A program made the translations under genes and the position numbers. From Dromaius novaehollandiae (taxonomy: Eukaryota; Chordata; Aves; Casuariiformes; Dromaiidae), in the NCBI RefSeq assembly GCF_036370855.1, contig NC_088105.1, forward strand, positions 11,289,619 through 11,353,618: DNA of 64,000 bases, in the 5' to 3' direction. This document shows positions 1-10,962 of this stretch, in pieces. Within the stretch, counting starts at the first letter, position 1. Every line of letters starts with the position of its first letter. The notes beneath the pieces were generated by a model that had not been told where the DNA came from, ran no database searches, and saw only the letters and a list, made by a program, of their open reading frames with translations.

Positions 1-3000
1 CAGCTCCTCTTGCCTGGTGACTTCGATGGCATTGTGTTCCCACTATGACACTGGGTTCTGTTGCTGGAGGTTATCTGTTTGGATGTCCTTCATATTGCAG
101 CAACGCTAAGCCCCTGAAGCCTTTTCTGAAGAATCAGAAGTGTCACATTTGGCTCACAGAGGACAGCGTTAAAGCCGTTCATCCGAAGTCCTTAGAAAGA
201 CCCTTGCAACCTGTCATTAAAAAAGTCGAAGTTACAATACAGAATGATACCATGCCACCCAGCCATTTAAGTAGAAAAGACCTCTTCAACTTTCTGATTT
301 AATGAAGATAGTTAATTATCTTACAGTGAAAAGGTGAAAGGGAGCCAGTTCTGACAGAGACACACCATCAGAGTTTGTTACCCACAAAATAGAAGATCTA
401 TAAATACAAGCACTACAGGAGAGAAAGATGAAGAAATTTGAGATGTATTTCAGATGCTCAAACAAACAGTTTTCTGGCGACTGCAATGCAAAATACATTG
501 CATATTTTACAGAGTGACAATAGTCGTAATAGTAGTAGGACAATGGAAAAAACAAACCCAAGGCGGGGAAGCCTGTTACCATTTGGTCCCTCACTTACAA
601 GGGCTGACAGTGATTAGCCAAGGGATGGGAAAAGCAGTGGTTGCCAAATTTAGAGGAATTGAGGGTCACACCTGTGACTACACTGGGGAAGTATAATCCA
701 CCACAACAGAGAGGGTTTCTTCACCATTTGCTAAAGCTGGGCCAGATGTTAGAAACCACGTTTGCAATCAGCAGGGCTGTGACAGAAGTATTCTGCTCTT
801 TCCACCAGCAAAGAAGGACTCACTGTAACACTTTCTCTCTCTCATCCCTCATCTGCACATAGGACCAAATTGTTTTCCACAGAGTCACACACAATAGTCT
901 AAGCTCAAACTCTCATTCTCTGTGCTGGGTAGTTTTTGAAGAATAGAAAAGCTTAAAATGTTTTCTAAAGCATGAGAGTCACAGGGGTCCCCACTACTAC
1001 CATCACTGTAGCCTCCAGGCTGTTGCAGTCCCTGCTGTATTTGCACTTCTACAGGGAGTCCTTATTTACCGCCATGCACCCAGGGTCTCAGAGCTGAGCT
1101 GCAGAGACATAATGAGCAGGAAAACCAAATGTGCAGTGCTGCAAATCCTCCTTTTCCTCTGCACTGATGGACCTGCGCCCATTTTGCAGCCTTTCCCTTG
1201 AGATAACATAGCCTAATAGCCAAGTACTGGCCACCAGCCACAAATGTACATGAGGCTTCTGAGCTAAAAATATAACAAAAACTGCCTGCCAAAGTCCAAA
1301 TAAGTTTTAAAGAGCCCCTGAATAGTAAGATCATTTTTTCCTTTGTGCTCCTAACACTTGCTTCCTTATTACATTACCAAGCAGGAACTCCCAAAGCTTA
1401 TACATTTGGCCCCAGATCTGACTTTTAGCACTGGAACAAATCCCTGGAAAAGGACCAACACAAGGACACACACTGAGCACTCACAGGTGCAGCTGCAAAT
1501 GCAGGAGCCACCAAGCAAGGTCCACTTCACAGTGGAGTTTCTTTACACTTTTATCTGTATTTACCAGCCTTTTGGGCTGCTATTCAAATCTCATCAGCAC
1601 AAAAAAAGATCTGTCAGCAAAAGCAGGCCACAGAAGAGGAGCTAAAGGCAACAGGACCTCACCAAGCAGGGGCACAGAACAAGTCTGTTGAAGGCACCCA
1701 AGCCTAGCCAAGATAGGTCAAACATGGACCAAGGCCAATGAGCTGAGCTTAAATACAGCTCTGAGCAAAGGAGGCGGTCCTGGACAAAGTTTCCCCCAGC
1801 TGTTTCTCATCCTGCTCTTTTCCCGGCAGGCTGGTGCCTGGCTACAGCTGCACCATATCAGCACTGGCCTTGGACATCAGCACTGACGGGGGGACTGGGG
1901 AGTCTGTGGTGCACCCAGGGCCCTGACAGCATCTAAAAGCATGAATGTTGTTATTGATTTTTTACCAGTTATGGAAGTGCGGTGGTGGTTAGAGTCCCCG
2001 CAAGAGGCAGAGAGCGGGAGCCCCGGGCGGCAGCCTCGGCACTGGGTTGCAGGTGCGGTGAGAGCGATGGTGAGCCGTGCGCGTCCAGCACCATTTCCAA
2101 CACATTGTTCCAGCCGCAGCCTTGAAACAGAAAGTCACAGGGTGGGAAACAGTAAAAATACAGCTGCTCCCTCGCCATCGGCTGGCACGGGGGGGGCCAC
2201 GTGGCAGCGCCCAGTGACTCCCAGGGCGCAGGGAAACGGGAGGGTTTTTCCACTGAATTAACACAACCCCACCACCACCACCGCAACACGCACCCGGCTC
2301 ATGGAAACCTGGCCCCGGAGCAAGTATGTGTCGCCCCTGCGTACTTGCTCCCTCCCGCTGGCGGGGCACGATTTTTCTGGGCTCATTCATCAAGTTTTCC
2401 CCTTGGGAAGCTGGTCAGGCTTGTGAGACAGAGCTGTGCTGCAAATGTGATGCTCCGGTATTAGCTGTAATGTGCGGAGCGCTAAAACCCAGCCAGGGCC
2501 ATCCATTTCAAGGCATGGTGTCTCAAGGACGAACGCAGCCCCGCATTTCCTTCTAAGGACATCTCAAGTCCTCAATCTCTCAAAAAGATTCTAAATCCTA
2601 ATTACATTTTCTTTTTTTTTTTTTTTTGTTTGCTCCACTTAAATATCTTTTATGGACAATCAGATTTAAATTAACTTCAAGGTCTGCCAGACAAACTATT
2701 GGTTTTCTTAGTTAGAAGCTTCAGTAAAAAAAAAAAAAAATACAGAACGTGATTTTGTGTTCATCTGCTTCAATACTGTTTTGTTAATCTCACCGAGTCT
2801 TTCTTGCTGGATAATTTAAGTATTTCCTGGATAACTTTCATTTAGCTACTTCTTTCTCACATGCACTAAAAACAGGTATGCCTGCAAACTGCAGTGCTTC
2901 TAGACCATCCGACTGGTCATACAAGGCCACACCATGAAATAATGAACAAGAGAGAAGACAGGAAATCTAAACTGTCTTTCTCAAATTAGGCAGATGGCGA

Positions 3001-3887
3001 CTGCAGGGAACAGAAAATGAGAAGAGTTCGTGTATTTTTACAATGAGTGATGATTCCTGGGCTCTGTATGGCTGCATTAAAAGAGATGTGAGGCTTTGGA
3101 AACACCACAAGAGATGTTATAGCAGCAGCTGCTTGTAAAGGACTTTTTAATGGCAGAGACTGGCCTGGACTAATAGTATTGCCTCAGGATCTAAGGACCC
3201 GTGAATTACCATTACCTTTGATGCCAGCTCCTCCTTGCAGTCCACTTACATTCTCCTCCGCTGAAGCAGGGCAGTTGATCTTGGCTTCAAAACCAAGCGA
3301 TAAATAACAGGATGACAGCTTAAAAACATGTTTGATTTGGTCTTTATTTAGCGCATTCACATCCCCTCCGTACAGCGTCTCCGAGCAGCGCTTGGGCACG
3401 TCAGCCGTGCTCCGCTCCAGCACGTCCTGCAGCCCCTCCGGGCACAGCTCCCCAGCCCGTGTCCAGGGCTCGCGCCCCGGCCCTGCTGCTCCGCGATCCC
3501 AAAGCCTCCTGCAAGCACACTGCGGGAGACCATCTGGACCTCACGGAGACCAAATGCTGCAATAGAGGTACAATGTTTTCTAATATCCCCCCTAACGCCA
3601 GGTATTTTCCCCATTAGAAAAGAATCTGATGATCAGCAGAGCTGATGCTAAATCAAATATTATTTGTGACGGTAATTGGAAACTCGGTTTTGCAAACAGC
3701 AGCCCTAACTCGATTCCTCCTGTGCATAACAGACAATGGTATCTTACTGAAATTAAATACATGTTGTGCACTGTAATCCTGTAAAGTGCTCAGAAAATGG
3801 CAAGCAATATAAACAGTACTAAACATCAATTAATAGATTCAAAACTTAACTTCTGCTTTCATTGTTTCAGTGAACTGTTCATGTCTC
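1..3887. other. Spacer downstream of RGS16
   Basis: No supportable gene is visible. The stretch holds short open frames only, a CpG-rich patch at about 1970-2430 with a CACGTG E-box at 2198-2203, a T16 run at 2612-2627 and an A15 run at 2726-2740. RNASEL, the mammalian neighbour on this side of RGS16, was not recognised here. Confidence 0.5.
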
Positions 3888-3893
3888 TTTAAT
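3888..3893 (-). terminator. RGS16: Candidate RGS16 polyadenylation signal (ATTAAA)
   Basis: ATTAAA on the minus strand, about 2.5 kb past the stop codon. The downstream DNA is only weakly GU-rich, so this is a candidate. The AATAAA near 3341-3346 is the main alternative. Confidence 0.3.
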
Positions 3894-4212
3894 AAGCCAA
3901 ATATCATGAAGAACTTTTCCTCTTACAAAAGTCTTCCCCTTCTTTTTCTGTTTCTGATATTGTAACTTTTAAAGCAACTGTAAATGCCCTGCAAACCATG
4001 CAACACAAGCATCTTTCTTTACACTATATGCTTTGCAATACAGTAATCCAAAAGTAGAATGTAAAAATAAATTACAAGCCTTCAACCAAAAAAAACCATG
4101 GCGTCACAGTATTTTTCTCTTTACATTTTATAATAATGACATTATGTTAGTGACGAAAACGGACCATTGTGCGTTGTTCACTTCAGTAACACTATGAAGG
4201 TGGTTCCAGTTG

Positions 4213-4236
4213 TAAAAATAAATAATAAATAATAAA
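4213..4236 (-). promoter_or_regulatory. RGS16: Second AU-rich cluster, TTATTATTTATTATTTATTT
   Basis: On the minus strand this reads as overlapping UUAUUUAUU-type units about 2.2 kb past the RGS16 stop. It would be in the message only if polyadenylation occurs at or beyond about 3.9 kb. Confidence 0.35.
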
Positions 4237-5497
4237 GCAGCTAAAATCTCCCTGCAAATGCAGCCGGAACCCACCGAGACTCAGAGGTAGAATCGGGATG
4301 GGGGAAGCAGAAGAGGACTCCCACCAGTGTCCCGATGCTGGTTCTTGAGACTCTCCCTTGCTCTGCTCAAACAGCCATGAAATGCCAGAGTTATCCTGGG
4401 CTCTGACTCGGGCAAATGCTGGGAGGGGGCCAAAAGAAGGCTCCCTTGGCAAGCAACGAGGAACAGCAGAATGAGGACCTCGAGGTTTGGTCTTGGGATG
4501 GTCTACGGATGAACAGCGGCATGTGCGGCCGCACAAGGCTGTCGTCTCACTAGGGAACCGTGCTCGTGGCACGTACTCCCTGACCCAGCACCGAAAACCC
4601 GAGACAGCTCTGCACTAGTTACCGACACAGCTGCTAGCACCGTTGCTGCAAAATGGATCTACGGCTTTCTGGTGTAGCTGCAGCCCCAGAGTCCGGACCA
4701 GCTAGGGGAGCTCTGGGAGCCGTAAATACCTGCCCAGCAGGGTTTCTGAAGAGCTTGCACCACAGGTCTCCGTTTGTGAAATGGTCTGCCATCCCCACAG
4801 AGAAGCTCTGCCCGCCTCCCACTGAATTCCCAGCGCACAGCTCTCGCTTTTGGATGGCTCACCGCGTTTCTTCTAAAGTGCTATGGCTGCAGACTGGCTT
4901 CACCAGCTGAGGGAACACCAGGCCCAGTTTTAAACCGGGGGAAAGCTCCAGGTTTTCTCTCCCACGTCACATTAAAAGGAACTATTTTCTCCATAAGATC
5001 GTTTATGAAGAATATAAATTCCACGAGCCTGATGTGGAGGGACAGCCAACTGTGTCATTCCTTGAACTACTATCCTACAGCACTCCTTTCCTGGTACGGG
5101 AGGCCTGCTTGAGGAAACAGCTATATTTAAGGAGAACATGTTTTAAAAAAAAGTTTTCAATAGGATCACTCACCAAAGTGCATGTTTCTCATCAATATTC
5201 TCTGTCTAGGACAAGCTGGTAGTCTACGTGCCAAGATGCCAGCCACAAAGCTCTATTTAAGGGGAGAAAGGAAACAACACGGACGGCAAAGTGTCCTTTT
5301 ACTGCCATCAACAGTCCTCCAAGTTCACGGTAAACCTTCTGTCTTAGACCCCACCAGCAGCCCTGCCAGACTAGAGCTCTCACTACTGTGATTCATGTCT
5401 TTTGCTCCATGGTCCTATCACAGGTCTGTCTATTTAACTCTCTTAGGTTTGTATATAGAAAACGTGGAAGGCATGCTAAGTGCTGCAACACGTAAAT

Positions 5498-5603
5498 TTA
5501 ACTTACAAGCTCCTCAGAGCAAGGGACTCGTGTGTGCTTTGAGTAGTGTACTTCTATAAATATATATTTTGTAACAATAATAACAATAAATAATAACAAT
5601 AGT
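5498..5603 (+). repeat. Old CR1/L3-like LINE 3' tail
   Basis: The order is CTTACAAGCTCCTCAGAGCA, AAGGGACTCGTGTGTG, then an AATAATAACAATAAATAATA tail. It follows the well-known vertebrate tail pattern of a TAAGCTC block, a GGGAC block, a GTACAG block and an AATAAT-rich end. The middle is heavily worn. Family assignment is from memory of the consensus and needs a repeat-library search. Confidence 0.5.
5585..5593 (-). promoter_or_regulatory. RGS16: AU-rich element nonamer in the RGS16 3' region
   Basis: The minus strand reads TTATTTATT inside a longer TTATTATTTATTGTTATTATTG run. UUAUUUAUU is the core recognised by decay factors of the TTP/ZFP36 type and by HuR. It lies about 830 bases past the stop codon. 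The same stretch is the tail of an old plus-strand LINE-like repeat, so the element may derive from a transposon. Confidence 0.5.
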
Positions 5604-6051
5604 CATAAAAAGTTATGCATGTGACCTAAGATTAGCTGCAATTTAAAGGTCATATAGCTTAAGAAAGGGATAAAAATATCAATGCTATGCCCGTGCTGTA
5701 CTGGAAGAAGGTATAAAGCTTTGATGCAGCGCATGCATAGAAAACAGCAGAATAAGAATCTCACGATCAAGACAGGACAGGTGCAGGGTCCCGCTGGCTG
5801 AAATCGCCAGATAGTCTTTGGGCTTCTATTCTGCAAGTTCCCTCACAGGAAAAACCCTGCAGGCAAGTCTGGGCTGTCGCTCTGGGCACTGCGGGAATGG
5901 CAGATGCCTGTGCACGATCTGCAGCTTACGGTTGTTTGTGCAGGCCAGAGGCAGGGTCCTGAGAGCGGGCTGAAGCTTTCCTGTCACGTGCAGTTCAGTG
6001 CTTGGGGGAAGCCAGTCTCTTCTCCCCGGACTTGCAACTGAAGTCCGACGT

Positions 6052-6071
6052 CTTTCTTTCTTTCTTTCTCC
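6052..6071 (+). repeat. (CTTT)n microsatellite
   Basis: About four and a half units of CTTT, in the probable RGS16 3' UTR (reads AAAG on the transcript strand). Confidence 0.8.
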
Positions 6072-6423
6072 GCGGTGTGCAGGTCTCCCGTTGCACGCTG
6101 GTGCTGCAGGCGGAGGCACTGGGCACACGCTGGCAGGTGAGCGCTTTCTGCCCAGGTCCCTCCTCCGACAGCCTCGATTCACAGTTCCCCACCCCAGCAG
6201 TGGGAAAGCTTGTGGTGGGGAGGGAGGACCGCTCTTCGCAACAACTCGATGGGAAGCGGAAGCGTTTGGGGTCCTGGGGATCCTGATAAAGTCCCAGGAC
6301 TTCAGCCGAAAGGCCACCACGTGGCCCTCAGGCCTCACAAACCGTCTCTCAGTCTCCAGCCTCTGCTGCAGTGCTTCTGCCTTGTCCCATAGCTCGTCCC
6401 CCTGCCACGGGCGCTGGCTCGGG

Positions 6424-6624
6424 TCAGGTATGCGACCGCTTGCTGATGCAGCGGCTGCTGGTCTGCTTCGTCATGTCCTGGTAGGAGGCGGACTTCAGGA
6501 ACCTGGGGTAGGAGTCCTTCTCCATCAAGGTGCGGGTTTTTGCCTGAGCTTCGTTGAAGCAAGCAGAGGTGGCACCCGAGAGGTTCTTCCGGGTGATCTC
6601 CCTGGTTTCATGGTCGATGTTCAC
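6424..6624 (-). CDS. RGS16: RGS16 coding exon 5 with stop codon
   Basis: The acceptor is CCTTGCAG. The exon encodes [17 protein letters not shown], then [13 protein letters not shown] and a tail ending SHT before TGA (6426-6424). VN..., Leu-Met-Glu-Lys-Asp and Arg-Phe-Leu are the G-alpha contact region. The last roughly 20 residues are unlike those of mammals and shorter. Confidence 0.94.
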   Translation of the reverse strand: MNIDHETREITRKNLSGATSACFNEAQAKTRTLMEKDSYPRFLKSASYQDMTKQTSSRCISKRSHT

Positions 6625-9600
6625 CTGCAAGGAAGGAGGGTCCATAAACATTAACCTGTCATTAGCTTCCCTGCCATGTGGAAAGGGAAACAGCTTTCTC
6701 CAAATGAGAGTAAAGATGCTTCCAGTCCTTATATTCCTTCAATCTGGAACACGACATGAGATTACGAATAAACGCTTTTGTGAATGGGAACGAACAAATT
6801 GAGTTGAGGAAGGACTTTAATAAAGCCCGCTGGGATATTTTATTCCTTTCACCCCTCTGTTCAGTGTCAGAGCCACAGAACAGGGAGCCAGAAATCCTTC
6901 TCACCTCTCTGGGTGCCTCGCTTTGAACAAACTCCTCAAAGATCCTGTTGGCCTTGGAGGCTAGCTTCGTTTTTGACCGGGTCTTTTTGAAGTCCTCACA
7001 AGCCAGCCAAAAGTCTAGGTTCTCCTCGCTGAACTCTGTCTTCAGGAAGGTGTGGAAGGCAGTCACCCCATCTGGGAAAAAAAGGGAAATGCAGGTAGTG
7101 GGACAGAAGGGGACAAAAGGAAAGGAGTGCTCGTCTCCTTGGGAGGCGAGGAAGCCTGCCAGATGCGACACTGCTGAGCAGGCGTCTCCCTGGGAGTTCA
7201 GACCATGACATCTACAGATTTCCTTTCCCGCTGGACAAATTCCACCCTCTGAGATTCTCCTAATTGGCCTCCAGACTGCAATGAAATCCTTTCCCACAGA
7301 CATGTATTCATCTGGTTTTATTTATCTGACCTTTCTATAATGAGTCTTCAGAGTATATTCTTTACAGCTTTGGAAAAGATCTAATTCTACCTAAGGAGAA
7401 ATCCATTTAGGTACTAGTACATCTGGAGGAACTGAGCAACAATGGCTTTATTTTTACTTCTTGGCTGAGATCTACAGGGAAGATGCTGAGGAGTGTGGGA
7501 GAGTATTTGCAGCGATGATTTTGGTTCCAGACTCAGAGAATCTATTCAATCACAAAGTGGGAGATGCTTGCTAGCCTTCACAGCACATGACAAAGGCTGG
7601 AAAAAAATACGCCTAGCCCAAACTAGCAGTATGAAAGGACTATCTGTTGCTGTGGAATGACTTTTAAGGTAGACCACAACTTTTATATGAATATTTGGCA
7701 GTCCTGTCATTATGTTCTTGCTGTAAAGCCCCGTGTAAGGAAGGCATTATGTCTGGGACTCAGAAGGAGGTTCCCTCTCTAGGTCAGGAGGGATGCTCTG
7801 AAGGGGGGAGAGGGAAACAATATCTTATGGAAAGCCTGTGTGTCACAATATACATAGCAAATTTTGAATGGGAAGATGGATATATATAACTCAGTAAAGC
7901 AGCTGAATTCTTTCCCCCTCTATAAGAGTCATCCCTGGCGGCACGGGTCAGACAGAGAAGGCAGCAACATAGTCTTCCAAGGAACAAAAATTCATGTAAA
8001 ACTGGTTGTGTTACTGTGCAGTGGAAGACACTGACTGGCAGATAAAACTGCCTTTTTGTGAGTGTGGAGAAAGGGAAGCTTGGGGCAGGGACTGCTTGGG
8101 CTGCTTATGCACCGGTAGGAAAAGCAGCAGGCGGCTGCAAGAAAGAGGCAACAGAAGGATTGAGAAATGATGGAGTCATCCAAAAATTAATAATGTTTAC
8201 GGCCCAAAGGAGAGTTTGTCAGGTTGCTGCTGCTTTCTGCATTGTGCCAGAGGGAGAAGGAAACCCTGCTCCGCTACTGCTACATATAGTCGGCTCAAGA
8301 TCACCCCAAAGATGTTCTCGGCTCAAGGAAGTGGCATTGAATGGTGAGGCAGTGCCCATGCCCCAGAGGAAGGACCCAGTCAGAGGAAAGGAGTAAAGGT
8401 GCCACAGGTCTGTCTGACCAAGCTCGGCAATAACCCAGTTTATCAGCCCTGTCAGGGCACCGCTCTCCAGAGCAGGAAGGGGCCTCCTCCTAATTTCTAA
8501 AATGTCTGATTTGAGGAGGAGACAAGATTTCCTTGTACTCTGACTCCAGACCTGCAGTCACCCCCACTCACTGAGACTGTATTTGCCCTACGTGCTCTGA
8601 TCAAGAGTAAATGAAATCCTACTCACTTTTACTCTTCAGGAGCTGGTCGAAGGATTCTCTCCATTCGAGCACGTCTTTTGAGGAGTCCCTGGAAAAGACA
8701 AAAGGACGTGAGCTTTGCTTTCCCACAGGCACCGTTTCCCCTGCCCCGCGGCAAAGGATGGGAAGGCTTTGCTAAAAGCAGTCCCGTGTATGGAGAGACA
8801 GGGCGAGAAGAGAAGTAGCAGCACTGGGTAGGGAACCAAACTGAGGCCCCCAGGGTCCTTTACCTGTGGGGCCTCTTTCCTTTCTCTTTTTCCCTTTCTT
8901 TTGCCTTCCCCGCTGGCTCACCAGACCTCAGTTCCATAGTGTGGCTATGGCCAGCTATTCTTCTGCACCAGGCTGGCAGAGGAGCCCCTGTCCCCTGGCA
9001 CGAGCTCAGCAGACCTCCCTCTGCAAGGAGGATTCCTGCCTCCAGCGGCGATATTTAGTATTTGGCTTTTAACGTTGACCTCATTCCCAGGTGTGTGAGA
9101 CACCCGCGACTGCGTAAGGGCTCCGGGTTTCTTGCCTATCGCTGAGGCGCTGTGCTCGTGTGCCTAATGCAAGAGCCCCGGCTCCCCAGTCTGGCTTTAT
9201 AACTGGTGGAGCTGGGAGACGGCCCGCCCCCCTCCCCGCCGGCTGGGTGGGACCTGGGGGTGGCGAGATGTGCTGTGTGCACAGATGGGCAGGATCATCC
9301 CCCCGGGACAGCGCGGCCCGCGGGGACCATCCCGCTGCTCTGCCCCGTCCCCGCCGCGGGCACGCCGGGGCTGAGCCCAGGACGCGGCAGAGCGCGGCTT
9401 ACCTCCGCTTGGTGCCCAGCTGCAGCTTGCTGGAGCTCCCCATCCTGTGTCCCAGCTCCGGTTTATGCAGCAGGATCCCCAAGCGGGTCTTGAAATCCTT
9501 GGCTCTGGAAAGGAAGAAGGGGAGAGGTGGGTCGGTGGGGCCGCCGGAGGGACGTGCACTCAGCCAGCCCAGCAGGATCGCTGCTCGGAGGCGTTGGTGC

Positions 9601-10852
9601 CCACCCCGCGCCGGCAGGGCCAGCTTGCAGGGGCTGCAGCCCCCGACACAGCGCAGCGGGGCAACGCTCATCCGGCTCCCTGCTGGGGCCCCGCGCTTTG
9701 GTGGCTTTCCGAGATATAAAATAAATGAGCGCCAAATTGCTTTTTCTGCTCCCCAGCAACCACTCTCAGCGGTGTCGATCCCTTCCCAGGTGTCACCGCC
9801 TGCGTTTGGAAACCACGGAGAGCTTTTTCCTCTGGGGAGGGAGCAGGGCAGCTGCCGTGTGCCCAGCTGGAGCCCCCTCCCTCCCCGCCAGCCGGCGCGG
9901 GAGCATCGGCCAGGCGACGCTGGCTCCTCTTCCCGTCCCCCCGCGCCTCCCTCCCCACGGCAGCGCTACTCTGCTCCCCAACCGATCGCTTTCTGCTCGG
10001 CTGCAGCACAGGGAGCGTCTCCTCCTTGGCGTCGCTTCAGCAGGGCTGATGCTCTCCTGCTGAGTTTTCTTTTTTTTTTTTTTGAGGTGCTGTAGATAGC
10101 ACCTCCCTCTCGAGTCCCCGAGCAGCCGAGAGGCGTCCGCCACCGCGTCTGCCCCGCGGCCTGGTGCGGCCTCTCGCCCCGGTGGCCCCGTGCACGTACC
10201 CCACGCCTTCGAGCGCCAGGGAGCCGGGTGGCAGCGTGCCTCCACCCCACTGCTGGGCCACCTCCATGCTGGAGCCCCTCCGCGAGAGCCTGTGCCGCCA
10301 CCGCCGCGTCTCTGCCTCCGCGGCAGCACGGCACGAGCTGCCTGCTAAATCGGCTCCTCTCCCTGGGGCATCCCCGGAGGCAGCGCGCGGACCTGCTGCT
10401 ATTTGCGGTGCTGCTGCTCTGTCGGGTCAGGCATCCCAAGGCACTCGTACAAAAATAAGTGCTTAAATGTCACGGCAGCAGCATGGGGCTTTGCAGCCAT
10501 GTTTGGAAGGAGGGGTGACATGTCACTTAATATTTCAAGCGTGTTGACAAACACCGTCCTCCCGCTGGCAGCCCGGAGCGAGCTCTGCAGCGATGGAGAC
10601 AGTGGAGCAAGCCTTGTCTTGCAGACACACGTGTGCACGGGGCAGCCCCAGCCAGCCCGGCTCCCCGCGCACGTTTTACGCTTCCTTCCTCATGGGCACA
10701 ACCAATTCAGCCAAAACAGCTCACCGGGGCCGGTGAGCGCAAAGTTTGCCGTGTCTTTCCCGGATAACCCGCCGCTTCCGAAAGCCGCCGCGCGCCGAAG
10801 CGCCTTACCTCTCCAGGCAGGCAGCGGGGAGCGCAGCCCAGCCGCGGCACAT
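6424..10852 (-). CDS. RGS16: RGS16, regulator of G-protein signalling 16 (5 coding exons, 191 aa)
   Basis: GTPase-activating protein of the R4 RGS family, which speeds GTP hydrolysis by Gi/Gq alpha subunits at the plasma membrane. Coding exons in transcript order are 10852-10809, 9504-9403, 8688-8627, 7071-6905 and 6624-6424. All junctions are GT-AG with phases 2, 2, 1, 0, and they join into one open frame. The N-terminus [19 protein letters not shown] has Cys2 and Cys12, the positions palmitoylated in mammalian RGS16, followed by an amphipathic helix. The RGS domain covers about residues 61-177 and keeps the G-alpha contacts Glu86-Asn87, Asn127, Leu158, Asp162 and Arg166. Cys94 matches the palmitoylated Cys98 of human, and Tyr164/Tyr173 match the phosphorylated Tyr168/Tyr177. 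The protein ends in SHT, as in human RGS16, but the tail is about 7 residues shorter (191 versus 202 aa overall). RGS4 and RGS5 are excluded by the tail and by RGS8 lying next door. Confidence 0.95.
6905..7071 (-). CDS. RGS16: RGS16 coding exon 4 (core of the RGS domain)
   Basis: Acceptor TTTTTTTCCCAG and donor GTGAGA enclose 167 bases. They encode [19 protein letters not shown], then FWLACEDF and the helices down to [13 protein letters not shown] holds two of the G-alpha contacts, and the Cys of FWLAC is the palmitoylated position known in mammals. Confidence 0.95.
8627..8688 (-). CDS. RGS16: RGS16 coding exon 3
   Basis: Acceptor TTTTCCAG and donor GTGAGT enclose 62 bases (entry phase 2, exit phase 1). 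They encode [20 protein letters not shown], the first helix of the RGS domain, with the W..SFD.LL pattern typical of the family. The exon is three bases shorter than its RGS8 counterpart. Confidence 0.93.
9403..9504 (-). CDS. RGS16: RGS16 coding exon 2
   Basis: Acceptor TTTCCAG and donor GTAAGC enclose 102 bases. They encode [19 protein letters not shown] and a variable linker up to GTKR. The basic amphipathic segment is the membrane-targeting helix of the R4 family. The matching exon of RGS8 in this window is also exactly 102 bases. Confidence 0.93.
10809..10852 (-). CDS. RGS16: RGS16 coding exon 1
   Basis: ATG at 10852 has A at -3. The exon encodes 14 residues plus the first two bases of an Arg codon and ends in GAGAG followed by the donor GTAAGG (phase 2). 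It is too short to stand out as an ORF and was found by its match to the MCR..LAA..CLE start of RGS16. Cys2 directly after Met is the N-degron/palmitoylation residue shared by RGS4, RGS5 and RGS16. Confidence 0.93.
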
Positions 10853-10956
10853 GCTGGGCACCGGGCACCGAGGCATCAGCCGCTCCTCCGGTGCCGGCAC
10901 CTGCTGCTCTCCCGCGGGTGTGTGCCAGCGGCCGGGAGCCCGGCGCGGAGCCGTGC

Positions 10957-10962
10957 TTTATA
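10957..10962 (-). promoter_or_regulatory. RGS16: RGS16 TATA box
   Basis: On the minus strand the sequence GGTATAAAGCACGG places TATAAA about 105 bases upstream of the RGS16 start codon. Transcription would then begin near 10930, giving a 5' leader of roughly 80 bases. The box sits in CpG-rich DNA, a common arrangement for inducible vertebrate genes. The position is read directly; its use is inferred. Confidence 0.7.

Larger units (their letters stand above)
3888..6423 (-). other. RGS16: Probable RGS16 3' untranslated region
   Basis: Downstream of the RGS16 stop no AATAAA is seen for about 3 kb. The first common variant signal, ATTAAA, is at 3893-3888 on the minus strand, with an AATAAA further on near 3346-3341. 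The interval carries two AU-rich clusters, at about 5585-5593 and 4213-4236. Mammalian RGS16 also has a long 3' UTR, but the true end cannot be fixed from sequence. A CTTT microsatellite lies at about 6052-6071. Confidence 0.45.

Noticed and set aside
1-3887. RNASEL downstream of RGS16
   Set aside because: Expected there in mammals, but no ankyrin, kinase-like or RNase motif was seen. The stretch is too short to claim that the gene is absent from the genome.
5995-6192. Minus-strand ORF starting MGNCES, myristoylation-like
   Set aside because: It lies just past the RGS16 stop in the probable 3' UTR, has no known domain, and the resemblance is only the first few residues.
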